From JASHPR01 sp963833885 (GTDB lineage Bacteria > Actinomycetota > Actinomycetes > Streptosporangiales > Streptosporangiaceae): 64,000 bases of DNA. Below, piece by piece: positions 9,652 through 18,439 of the stretch. A program made the position numbers and the translations under genes. How positions within the stretch are numbered: the stretch's first letter is position 1; each line of letters begins with the position of its first letter. The notes beneath the pieces are model-generated. The model was not told the origin of the DNA. It worked only from the letters and a program-made list of their open reading frames with translations, and did no database searches. The DNA is taken from positions 186,001-250,000 of the forward strand of contig CAWHZU010000016.1 in NCBI GenBank assembly GCA_963833885.1, read 5' to 3'.

Positions 9652-10974
9652 TTACGAGCCCTGCCGCCAGGAGTCCAGGTATTCCTGCTGGCCGGGCGTG
9701 AGCGCGTCGATCTCGGTGCCCAGCGACGCCAGCGCCAGCGCGGCGATCTGGGCATCGATTTCCGGGGGCACGTCGTGCACCCCGGCGGGCAGGGGTCCCT
9801 CTTCGCCATCGGCCGGGCCGCCAGGGCTCGGACCCAGCGTGCCCCGGCCCTCCCTGTTCCCGAGCCAGGCCAGCGCCAGCGCCTGCACGGCGAACGACAG
9901 GTCCATCACCGCGGCCGGGTTTCCCTCGGCGGCGACCAGGTTGACCACGCGCCCCTCGGCCAGCAGGATCAGCCGCCTGCCGTCGTCGAGCTGGTACTCG
10001 TCGGCGTGCGGGCGGACGGACGGGTGAACCGCGACGGCAAGCCCGGCCAGCGCGCGCACGTCGACCTCGACGTCGAAGTGGCCCGCGTTCGCCAGGATCG
10101 CGCCGTCGCGCATCACCGCCATGTGGTCGCGCCCGATCACGTCCCGCGAGCCCGTTGCCGTGATGAACACCTGCCCGAGCGGCGCCGCCTCGGCCATCGG
10201 CAGCACCCGGAAGCCCTCCATCAGCGCCTCGAGTGCCCGGTCGGGATCGACCTCGGTGACGATGACCTGGGCGCCGAGCCCTCTGGCCCGCGCGGCGATT
10301 CCGCTTCCGCAAGACCCGTAGCCCGCAACGACCACCACCTGGCCGGCCAGCAGCGCGTTGGTGGCCCGGAGGATCCCGTCGATCACCGACTGCCCGGTGC
10401 CGAGGTAGTTGTCGAACCTGCGCCTGGTACGCGAGTCGTCGGCCGCCACCATCGGGAACGCGAGCGTGCCCTCGGCCGCCATCCGGCGCAGCCGCGCCAC
10501 CCCCGTAGTGGTCGACTCGCAGCCGCCGCGCACACCCGGGAGGAGTTCCTGGCGCTCGGTGTGCAGGGTGTTCACGAGGTCACAGCCGTCGTCGATGACC
10601 AGGGCGGGCCCAGCGTCGAGGGCCCGGTGGATGTGCTCGTAGTACGTCCGCCGGTCCACTCCCGACCTGGCGTGCACCTTGACCGCCGGTGAGGCGGCCA
10701 GGGCCGCCGCGATGTCGTCCTGGGTGGACAGCGGGTTGGACGCGGCCAGGTGCAGCTCCGCGCCTCCGGCCGTGAGCAGGTTGACCAGCACCGCGGTCTC
10801 CGGCGTGACATGCAGGCACGCCGCCACGGTCAGCCCGGCGAACGGCTGCTCCCGCTCGAACACGTCCCGGATCAGGCCCAGCACGGGCATGGTCCGCTCA
10901 GCCCAGCCGATCCGGGCCTGGCCGACGGCGGCCTGACCCGGATCGGAGGCCTCTGCCCCGTTGCTGCCGGACAT
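9652..10974 (-). CDS. Divergent archaeal-type S-adenosylhomocysteinase-like protein
   Basis: 440 residues of the short (archaeal/Thermotoga-like) adenosylhomocysteinase class: SNPLSTQDDIAAALA, DDGCD (128-132), LGTGQS, a Rossmann motif GYGSCGSG (218-225), and no C-terminal Lys/Tyr extension. Compared with its neighbour ahcY, catalytic positions differ: the Glu before TTTG is Ser154, the Asn is Asp179 and the key Lys is Arg184, while Asp188 and Asn189 remain. NAD binding looks intact, but normal SAH hydrolysis is doubtful. It starts 2 bp after the ahcY stop, so the two are surely co-transcribed. It could act on another nucleosyl-homocysteine, have altered chemistry, or be regulatory; I cannot choose between these. 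Confidence 0.8.
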   Translation of the reverse strand: MSGSNGAEASDPGQAAVGQARIGWAERTMPVLGLIRDVFEREQPFAGLTVAACLHVTPETAVLVNLLTAGGAELHLAASNPLSTQDDIAAALAASPAVKVHARSGVDRRTYYEHIHRALDAGPALVIDDGCDLVNTLHTERQELLPGVRGGCESTTTGVARLRRMAAEGTLAFPMVAADDSRTRRRFDNYLGTGQSVIDGILRATNALLAGQVVVVAGYGSCGSGIAARARGLGAQVIVTEVDPDRALEALMEGFRVLPMAEAAPLGQVFITATGSRDVIGRDHMAVMRDGAILANAGHFDVEVDVRALAGLAVAVHPSVRPHADEYQLDDGRRLILLAEGRVVNLVAAEGNPAAVMDLSFAVQALALAWLGNREGRGTLGPSPGGPADGEEGPLPAGVHDVPPEIDAQIAALALASLGTEIDALTPGQQEYLDSWRQGS

Positions 10975-10976
10975 GC

Positions 10977-12422
<1,446 letters not shown>

Positions 12423-12527
12423 CGAAAGCTCCTCCAGGCTCGGGTTCCCCCTCGGGCGACACCCCGACGTTACGGGACGGGAGTGCTTGATCGCACGTCG
12501 GAACGGCCATTTCTGACAGAACTTTGT

Positions 12528-12540
12528 TAGATTCAGAGTC
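12528..12540 (+). promoter_or_regulatory. Possible -10 element giving a leaderless merR transcript
   Basis: TAGATT (12528-12533) fits the TAnnnT consensus and lies 7 bases before the merR ATG, with no Shine-Dalgarno sequence between. That spacing would give a leaderless mRNA, which is common in actinobacteria. No good -35 is visible at 17-18 bases. Confidence 0.35.
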
Positions 12541-12930
12541 ATGCGCATCACGGAGGCCGCGCAACGCCTCGGAACTTCCCCGCGAATGCTGCGATACCGG
12601 GACACTCTTGGCCTGCTTCCCGGCCTGCGCCCGACCGCGGGCTCGGCCGCCGCCACGCCGCACCGGCAGTTCGGCCAGGAGGACGTGGAGGCGGTCGCTC
12701 TGGCCCTGGCGATCGAGCGCCGCTACGACATCTCCCCGGCCGCGCTGGCCTTCGGTCTGCGGGTACTCGCCGAACCACCGGTCCGCGCCGAGGTCGCCGA
12801 GCTAGGCAGGCGTATCGGCCGCATCCCCGCCCCCGCCGCGCGCGCCCTCGACTTCGAGCAAGAGCGCGCCCTCCGTCTCCTCAGCATGGGGCGCCGCCCA
12901 GCCCAGTCCGGACCCCGCCGCCGGAGCTGA
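12541..12930 (+). CDS. MerR family transcriptional regulator
   Basis: 129 residues. The N-terminal winged helix-turn-helix (about 1-70) has MRITEAAQRLGTSPRMLRYRDTLGLLP, the MerR recognition-helix pattern with the typical R-Y-R turn, then HRQFGQEDVEAVALALAIE. The C-terminal part is short and Arg-rich and lacks cysteine clusters, so a metal-sensing MerR is unlikely. It is transcribed divergently from ahcY across 118 bp, which suggests control of the ahcY unit, itself, or both. The target is inferred from position only. Convergent with the cation efflux gene. Confidence 0.8.
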   Translation: MRITEAAQRLGTSPRMLRYRDTLGLLPGLRPTAGSAAATPHRQFGQEDVEAVALALAIERRYDISPAALAFGLRVLAEPPVRAEVAELGRRIGRIPAPAARALDFEQERALRLLSMGRRPAQSGPRRRS

Positions 12931-13045
12931 TCCCGGCCGCCTCGTCCGCCCGCCCCGGGCCATCCCGCCACCCTCGCCCGCCCCGAACCCGTGGGAATGG
13001 CGATGATCATGGTGCCGAAGGCCATCGCAGTGCTGTGCGGCGTGG

Positions 13046-14191
13046 CTAGGAGGGCGGGGGGTCGCTGCGCAGCGGGCGCGGGTCGGCGGCGCGGGTAGCC
13101 GGGCGCGGCGGTGAGCGGCGGGCGGCGCGGACCGCGGGGTCGGTGAGATCAGCGCGCGAGTCCTGGTACACGTCGGGCTCCAGGTAGATCAGCTCGGCGA
13201 TGGGCACGGCGGCCCGCACCCTGCGCTCCGCTGTGTCGATGCCTGCCACGACGGCGGCGGCGCTCTGCTCGCGGCTGACCGCGATCTTCGCGGCCACGAG
13301 CAGCGTCTCCGGGCCAAGGTGCAGGGTCCGCAGGTGTATGACCCGCTCCACCTCGGGACCGTCTTCGAGGGCGGTCACGATCACGTGCTCGACGTCGGCG
13401 GTGGCCGACTCCCCGATCAGCAGGCTCTTGGTCTCGATCGCCAGGATCACGGCAAAGCAACCGAGCAGGACACCGATGCCGAGCGACCCAACCCCGTCCC
13501 AGCGGTCGTCGCGGGTGACCCAGGTCAGCACGACCCCGAAGAGGGCGAACGTCAGCCCGATCAGCGCGGCGGAGTCCTCGAGCAGGACGGCCGGCACCTC
13601 CGGGGCCTTGGCGCGCCGGATGAAGCGGATGATCCGCTGCCCGGGGCTTCCCAGCCCGCCCGCCTGGTGCGATTCCCTGATCGCGGTGCGGAACGAGAAT
13701 CCCTCGAGCACGGCCGCGATGGCCAGCACCACGAGCGCGACAACGGGCGAGGAGATCTTCTCGGGGTGAAGAATCCGCTCCACGCCCTCATAGACGGAGA
13801 AGACGGCGCCGACGGTGAACAGCACCACCGCAACGACGAAACCGTAGAAGTAGCGCTCCGACCCGAAGCCGAACTGATGTTCCTCGGTCTCCGCACGCTG
13901 CGCCCTGCTGCGGCCGAGCAGCAGCAGCGCCTGGTTGCCGGAGTCGGCGACGGAGTGGACCGACTCGGCCAGCATCGAAGCCGATCCCGTGACCAGGAAC
14001 GCGGCGAACTTGACGACGGCGATGCCGAGGTTGGCCCCGAGGGCCGCGATCACCGCACGCATGCCCGAGCCATGGCTCGGGCCCGGCTCTGACTTCTCGG
14101 GCTGCTCAGGCTCGTGTTCGGGCTCGGAGTGCTCGGGCTCGTGGGGTTCAGGCTCGGGCGGCCCGCCCCCGGGTCGTTGATCGCCAGTCAT
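13046..14191 (-). CDS. Cation diffusion facilitator (CDF) family transporter
   Basis: 381 residues with a highly charged N-terminal tail (HEPEHSEPEHEPEQPE, possibly metal-binding or simply disordered), about six transmembrane helices, and a C-terminal cytoplasmic domain. The metal-site motifs HSVADSGNQ in helix 2 and LEDSAALIGL in helix 5 are present, and the long loop GGLGSPGQRIIRFIRRAK is typical of the SLC30A9-like branch. It probably exports Zn2+, Mn2+ or a related divalent ion; specificity cannot be read from sequence. It lies 42 bp upstream of no other gene on its strand but follows the Trm112-like gene. Confidence 0.88.
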   Translation of the reverse strand: MTGDQRPGGGPPEPEPHEPEHSEPEHEPEQPEKSEPGPSHGSGMRAVIAALGANLGIAVVKFAAFLVTGSASMLAESVHSVADSGNQALLLLGRSRAQRAETEEHQFGFGSERYFYGFVVAVVLFTVGAVFSVYEGVERILHPEKISSPVVALVVLAIAAVLEGFSFRTAIRESHQAGGLGSPGQRIIRFIRRAKAPEVPAVLLEDSAALIGLTFALFGVVLTWVTRDDRWDGVGSLGIGVLLGCFAVILAIETKSLLIGESATADVEHVIVTALEDGPEVERVIHLRTLHLGPETLLVAAKIAVSREQSAAAVVAGIDTAERRVRAAVPIAELIYLEPDVYQDSRADLTDPAVRAARRSPPRPATRAADPRPLRSDPPPS

Positions 14192-14233
14192 GACGCCAGG
14201 CCCGCCCGCGGCTCCGGGCGTGCCCTGCGGCGG

Positions 14234-14416
14234 CTAGCTCGCAGCAGGGTCGCGCGCCTCGTCGACGAGCATGACGGGGATGTCGTCCCGTACCGGGTAG
14301 GCCAGGCCGCACTCGGCGTTGGTGCAGACCAGCTCGCTGGCCTCCTCATCCACGCGCACTGGCGAGTGGCATTTCGGGCAGGCCAGGATCTCCAGCAGCC
14401 AGTCATCGATCTTCAC
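14234..14416 (-). CDS. Trm112-like zinc-binding protein (UPF0434-type)
   Basis: 60 residues with four Cys arranged as ACPKCHSPV (13, 16) and LVCTNAECGLAYPV (31, 36), then DDIPVMLVDEAR, the pattern of Trm112/YcaR-like small zinc proteins. Eukaryotic Trm112 activates methyltransferases; the bacterial role is not established. The GTG start is supported by AGGAG 6 bases upstream. It lies only 8 bp downstream of manB, so the two are likely co-transcribed. In streptomycetes and mycobacteria an SIS-domain sugar-phosphate isomerase gene usually follows; here the CDF gene follows directly. Confidence 0.85.
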   Translation of the reverse strand: MKIDDWLLEILACPKCHSPVRVDEEASELVCTNAECGLAYPVRDDIPVMLVDEARDPAAS

Positions 14417-14424
14417 GGCATCTC

Positions 14425-15774
14425 CTATGGCGTTAGCACGATACGCAGAACCTGATCGCGGATGTCGGTCAGGGTCGCCTCGTCGGGTGCTTCGACGTTG
14501 AGCCGGAGCAGCGGCTCGGTGTTGGACGGGCGCAGGTTGAACCACCAGGTTCCGGAGTCGACGGTGAGCCCGTCCAGCTCGTCCGTGGTGACGCCGTCCC
14601 GGTCTGCGAACGCCGCGCGAACCCGCTCCGTCGCCGCCCGCTGGTCGCTGACCTCGCTGTTGATCTCGCCGGACGCGTGGTACCTGGCGTACTCCGACAG
14701 CAGCGAAGACAGCGGCCCGTCCTGCGATCCCAGCGCGGCGAGCACATGCAGTCCGGCCAGCATGCCGGAGTCGGCAAACCAGAAGTCGCGGAAGTAGAAG
14801 TGCCCCGAATGCTCACCGCCGAAGATCGCCCCGGTCTCGGCCATCTCGGCCTTGATGAACGAGTGACCGACCCGGGTGCGCACCGGCTTGCCGCCATGAG
14901 CGGACACGATCTCGGGGACGGCGCGCGAGGTGATCAGGTTATGGATGATCGTTGCGCCCGGCTCCCTGGCCAGCTCCCGCACGGCGATCAGCGCTGTCAG
15001 CACCGAAGGCGAGACGATCTCGCCCCGTTCGTCGACCACGAAGCACCGGTCGGCGTCGCCGTCAAAGGCGAGCCCGATGTCCGCGCCCGAGCTGACCACC
15101 GCGCGCTGCAGGTCGACCAGGTTCTTCGGATCGATCGGGTTCGCCTCGTGGTTCGGGAACGTGCCGTCAAGCTCGAAGTAGAGCGGCACGAGGCTGATCG
15201 GCAGGCCCTCGAAGACCTTCGGCACGGTGTGGCCAGCCATGCCGTTGCCCGCGTCCACCGCGACCGTGAGCGGCCGGATGGCGGACAGGTCGACCAGCGT
15301 CTTGAGATGGTCCGCGTACCCGGACAGCAGGTCGCGCGCTGTGATCGTGCCCGGAGCGCCCTGCGCCGCCGGGACGCCGTCTTCCGCCATCGCGCGCAGT
15401 TCCACGAGCCCGGTTTCCGCGCCGACCGGCCGCGCGCCAGCCCGGCAGAGCTTGATCCCGTTGTACTTCGCCGGGTTGTGGCTGGCGGTGATCATCGCAC
15501 CGGGGATGCCGAGGCTGCCGCTGGCGTAGTAGAGCATGTCGGTCGAGCCGAGCCCGGCGGACAGCACGTCGGCCCCCTGGGAGGCAGCGCCAGCGCCGAA
15601 CGCCTCGGCGAGCGGCGCGGAGGAGGTGCGCATGTCGTGTACGGTCACGATCGTCTGGGCGCCGGTCATCCGCGCGAACGCCGCGCCGACGGCCCCGGCG
15701 ACGGTCTCATCGAGTTCGTCGGGCACGATCCCGCGGATGTCGTATGCCTTGAAGATCTTCGCGTACTCGGCCAC
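14425..15774 (-). CDS. manB: Phosphomannomutase/phosphoglucomutase
   Basis: Interconverts mannose-6-phosphate and mannose-1-phosphate, feeding GDP-mannose for lipoglycans, glycoproteins and mannosyl phospholipids. 449 residues, the usual length. Catalytic phosphoserine loop ITASHNPAKYNGIK (Ser98), metal-binding loop FDGDADRC (near 240), substrate loop GGEHSGH, and C-terminal phosphate-binding RPSNTEPLLRL are all present. It stands in the conserved order DUF3499, manB, Trm112-like. The nearby GT2 and GT4 glycosyltransferases are plausible users of the mannose donor pathway (inference). Confidence 0.95.
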   Translation of the reverse strand: MAEYAKIFKAYDIRGIVPDELDETVAGAVGAAFARMTGAQTIVTVHDMRTSSAPLAEAFGAGAASQGADVLSAGLGSTDMLYYASGSLGIPGAMITASHNPAKYNGIKLCRAGARPVGAETGLVELRAMAEDGVPAAQGAPGTITARDLLSGYADHLKTLVDLSAIRPLTVAVDAGNGMAGHTVPKVFEGLPISLVPLYFELDGTFPNHEANPIDPKNLVDLQRAVVSSGADIGLAFDGDADRCFVVDERGEIVSPSVLTALIAVRELAREPGATIIHNLITSRAVPEIVSAHGGKPVRTRVGHSFIKAEMAETGAIFGGEHSGHFYFRDFWFADSGMLAGLHVLAALGSQDGPLSSLLSEYARYHASGEINSEVSDQRAATERVRAAFADRDGVTTDELDGLTVDSGTWWFNLRPSNTEPLLRLNVEAPDEATLTDIRDQVLRIVLTP

Positions 15775-15870
15775 TGAGGCTTGCCTCCGGCGCGTGATCG
15801 GCTCGGTCGCAACGCAGTGCGCCGCGATAGACGGACACCCGAGCCTACCGGCAGAGCCGAGCCGAGCGCC

Positions 15871-16233
15871 CTAGCGGAGCCGACCGGTGTCCTGCGGCGA
15901 AGAGCGCAGCACCCGGAGGTGGCCACGCCGCCCGATCTCCACGCCCTGGCCGACGGGCTCACCCGGGGTGTTCGTGGTCGCCTCCATGACGGCGTTGGCC
16001 AGAGCCTCCAGGTCGTCCACGGGCTCCTCGGCCGGGCCGTCCGGCAGCCGGACCACCTCCCAGCCGATGGGCACGGTCATCCGGTCGGCGTGCGCGGCGC
16101 ACAGGTCGTAGCAGTGCGGCTCGACATAGGCGGCGAGCGGGCCGAGGACCGCCGTGGAGTCGCGGTAGACGTAGGTCAGCGTGTGCACGGCAGCTTGCTT
16201 GCACGCTGGCCTGCTGCAGCGACGTGGTTTCAA
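15871..16233 (-). CDS. DUF3499 family protein
   Basis: 120 residues. Conserved N-terminal cysteine pattern RRCSRPACKQAAVHTLTYVY (Cys6, Cys11) and a second pair in EPHCYDLCAAHADRMTVPIGW suggest a small zinc-binding fold; the segment GWEVVRLPD is typical. The family is actinobacterial, sits between manB and the metallopeptidase-family gene in most members, and has no known function. It is divergent from the metallopeptidase-family gene across 182 bp, which contains a 10-bp palindrome CACGATCGTG at 16365-16374. The tail after residue 90 is less conserved. Confidence 0.85.
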   Translation of the reverse strand: MKPRRCSRPACKQAAVHTLTYVYRDSTAVLGPLAAYVEPHCYDLCAAHADRMTVPIGWEVVRLPDGPAEEPVDDLEALANAVMEATTNTPGEPVGQGVEIGRRGHLRVLRSSPQDTGRLR

Positions 16234-16415
16234 CGGCCCGCCTCCCTCACGACCGTGCCGACGGCGGGCGAGCGCGTCCCGCGACAGGCAGGCTCGCGTA
16301 GATCGCTCACAACGGCTGACGGTATCGATCCGCGGGCAGTAACGCCATTACCCGGGGCACTCTGCACGATCGTGTCTCGACCGCCCGCAGCGCGACGCCA
16401 GCCCGGATACGCTCG

Positions 16416-16892
16416 GTGACTGTGAATGATGGCGGTGACCGGCCGCGGGCGGCGCGGATCAGGCGGCGGGACTCCAGGGGCCGCGGCCTGCGCGGCACAC
16501 TGACCCCGCAGGACGTTCCGCTGTACCGCAGCCGCGCCCAGCGCTTCGACGACCTGGTGCTCGATGCTGTGGCGCAGCTCGAGCCGCGGTGGGAGGCGGA
16601 GCTGGCCACGGTCGAGTTCGCCGTGGAGGAGATCCCGCCCGCCGACCTTCCCGACGACGACCCGGAGCCGGTGCCGCTGGCCCGGCTCGATCCCGCCTCG
16701 CCGCCCGTCTCCGACCCGCAGCGGCCCGCCAGGCCTGCCCGCATCGTGCTGTACCGGCGCCCGCTGATGGCCCGCGCCGATGACGAAGAGGACCTGAGCG
16801 AACTGGTGCTGGATGTGGTTGTCGAGGAGTTCGCGCGGCTGCTCGAGGTTGACCCGCAGGCCGTCGACCCCGGCTACCCGGACGAAGACTAA
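16416..16892 (+). CDS. Metallopeptidase (zincin-like) family protein, HExxH apparently lost
   Basis: 158 residues. It resembles the small actinobacterial 'metallopeptidase family' next to DUF3499: a basic N-terminus, PLYRSRAQRFDDLVLDAV, an acidic Pro-rich middle, IVLYRRPL, then VVVEEFARLLEVDPQAVDPGY at the position where zincins carry HExxH. Both histidines are absent, so peptidase activity is unlikely; from memory, actinobacterial relatives are also degenerate here. The GTG start is the most upstream sensible one. Its TAA overlaps the TAG of the convergent DUF5719 gene, an unusually compact junction. Confidence 0.7.
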   Translation: MTVNDGGDRPRAARIRRRDSRGRGLRGTLTPQDVPLYRSRAQRFDDLVLDAVAQLEPRWEAELATVEFAVEEIPPADLPDDDPEPVPLARLDPASPPVSDPQRPARPARIVLYRRPLMARADDEEDLSELVLDVVVEEFARLLEVDPQAVDPGYPDED

Positions 16893-18439
16893 GGCCGGCC
16901 GGACCCGCGGTCGCCGGGCGTAGCCGGCAGCGCCGTCGTCACCGAGTCATGCACGGTCGGCAGCGGGACCCAGGTCAGCGCGCTCGTCACCGGCAGGATG
17001 GACCGCACCGATCCGTTCGAGGTGACGACCCGGCCGGCGTAGACCGGGCCCGAGCCCGCCAGCGGCGTGATCACCACCGCGAACGTGGAGCCGCGGCCAC
17101 CCTGCTTCGGCACGGGGAGCGGCACGACGGCGGTGTGGCCGGCGCCGAGCTGAACGGTGCCGAACGTCACGCCCGACTGGCCTGCGGCCGTCAGCTCCGA
17201 GACCTGAACCCGGGCCGCGCTCTGCGGCGCCGACAGGACGAGCTCCGAGGACCCGTCCGTGCCGACCGGATTGCCGGTGACCAGGCCCTGCTCCTGCACC
17301 GGAGTGGCGGCGGCGGTGAACGCGCCCGGCGCACCGGCGGCCCCGCCCGGCGTGCTCATCGAGGCGGTCACCGGCACGTTGGAGGAGACCACGATCGCCG
17401 CCGGGATCCCGCCGAGCGACGGCAGCGACACCGCGACCGCCGATCCGCCGGGAAGGTCGATCCCGTTGCCGCCGGTGGGCTGGTACGACCCCTTCCCCGT
17501 AACCGCCGTCACCTTGACCTCGGCGTTGCCCGAGCCTGGCACCGCGACGTAAAGTTCCCGCCCGCCCGGCGTTCCCGGCAGGCCGGGCAGCACCTGGGTG
17601 GTCGCGGGCGGCTGCGCGGCCGGCAGCCAGGCACCCGGCTCGTTGGTGTTCGCGGTGTCAAGGACCGCCGCGACCACCCGGCCGACGCTCGTGGTCACGT
17701 TCAGCGAGACCACCCGGGACCCCTTCAGCAGCTTGGCCAGCGACTGGACCACGAGGCCGTGCGGCGGGACCTCGATCCCGGCGTCCGTGCTGCCGATGAT
17801 CGGGCCGCTGTCGGTGAGCACGCTGACGGTGGCGTCCGCGGCCTGCGCGTCGGTGTTCATCAGGTAGAGCTGGATGTTGGCGGCTGACTTCTGGCCGGGG
17901 CCGACGAACCAGAAGTCGGTGCCCGGGCCCTGGCACTCCGCAGTGGCCAGCCCGCCGGCGTTCGTCTGCTCGGCTTCAAGCCCCCGCGCCATGGCGCCGC
18001 TGGCCTCAATCATCACGCCGCCTCGCCCAGCACCGGTCGGCACGCCAGCGGCTGTAGCCGTGGTCGACTGCCGAGCAAGCCCACGGGCCAGAACGGGAGC
18101 CTGGGGCACGTTCAGCACCGACAGCCGGCCTGGCTGGGTCAGAACGTGCAGCGGGGCCGGTGCGGTCGCGGCGCCGGCCGGGGTCAGCCGGGTCACCTTG
18201 GCCTGGCCGGTGCCCGTCGATGCGGCGGCCAGCGCGACCGCGGAGGCGGTGGCGCCGGCCGAGCCCGGCCCCGGGCACGCGCGCACCACGGTTGACACGA
18301 CGGCGCGTGGTTGACCCGGCGCCCGCTGGCCGTCCGTGATGGCCGCGGAGTGGCTGACGCTGGCCAGGCCGAATTCTGCCGCCACCGCCATGACGACCAG
18401 CAGCCCGAGCAGGTATCTGTTCGCGAAGAGCCGCCTCAC
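16889..18439 (-). CDS. DUF5719 family secreted or membrane-anchored protein
   Basis: 516 residues with an N-terminal signal-anchor (RRLFANRYLLGLLVVMAVAAEFGLASV) and a large extracytoplasmic region rich in Ala, Gly, Val and Ser with beta-type repeats (VPLPVPKQGGRGSTFAVVITPL, LLKGSRVVSLNVTTSVGRVV), as in DUF5719. The family sits downstream of the large GT2 protein in actinobacteria, implying joint work at the cell surface. The GTG overlaps the TGA of the GT2 gene (GTGA), which also identifies the true end of that gene. No catalytic residues recognised. Confidence 0.82.
   Translation of the reverse strand: MRRLFANRYLLGLLVVMAVAAEFGLASVSHSAAITDGQRAPGQPRAVVSTVVRACPGPGSAGATASAVALAAASTGTGQAKVTRLTPAGAATAPAPLHVLTQPGRLSVLNVPQAPVLARGLARQSTTATAAGVPTGAGRGGVMIEASGAMARGLEAEQTNAGGLATAECQGPGTDFWFVGPGQKSAANIQLYLMNTDAQAADATVSVLTDSGPIIGSTDAGIEVPPHGLVVQSLAKLLKGSRVVSLNVTTSVGRVVAAVLDTANTNEPGAWLPAAQPPATTQVLPGLPGTPGGRELYVAVPGSGNAEVKVTAVTGKGSYQPTGGNGIDLPGGSAVAVSLPSLGGIPAAIVVSSNVPVTASMSTPGGAAGAPGAFTAAATPVQEQGLVTGNPVGTDGSSELVLSAPQSAARVQVSELTAAGQSGVTFGTVQLGAGHTAVVPLPVPKQGGRGSTFAVVITPLAGSGPVYAGRVVTSNGSVRSILPVTSALTWVPLPTVHDSVTTALPATPGDRGSGRP

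Noticed and set aside
12423..12540. SAH riboswitch upstream of ahcY
   Set aside because: I looked for the conserved core and pseudoknot partners and found no convincing match. The region is only 118 bp and also serves merR.
12990..13030. GCGATGATCATGG...CCATCGC as a fourth GATC-capped repeat
   Set aside because: Only about 6 bp pair, the spacing differs and the cap does not match. At best a weak terminator between merR and the CDF gene.
16365..16374. CACGATCGTG palindrome as an operator between DUF3499 and the metallopeptidase-family gene
   Set aside because: A 10-bp palindrome is common in GC-rich DNA and no supporting promoter elements were seen.
18006..18435. The GT2 reading frame continuing about 430 bp through DUF5719
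   Set aside because: The sequence there is Arg-rich with no family features, while another frame gives GW repeats and an exact GTGA junction with DUF5719.
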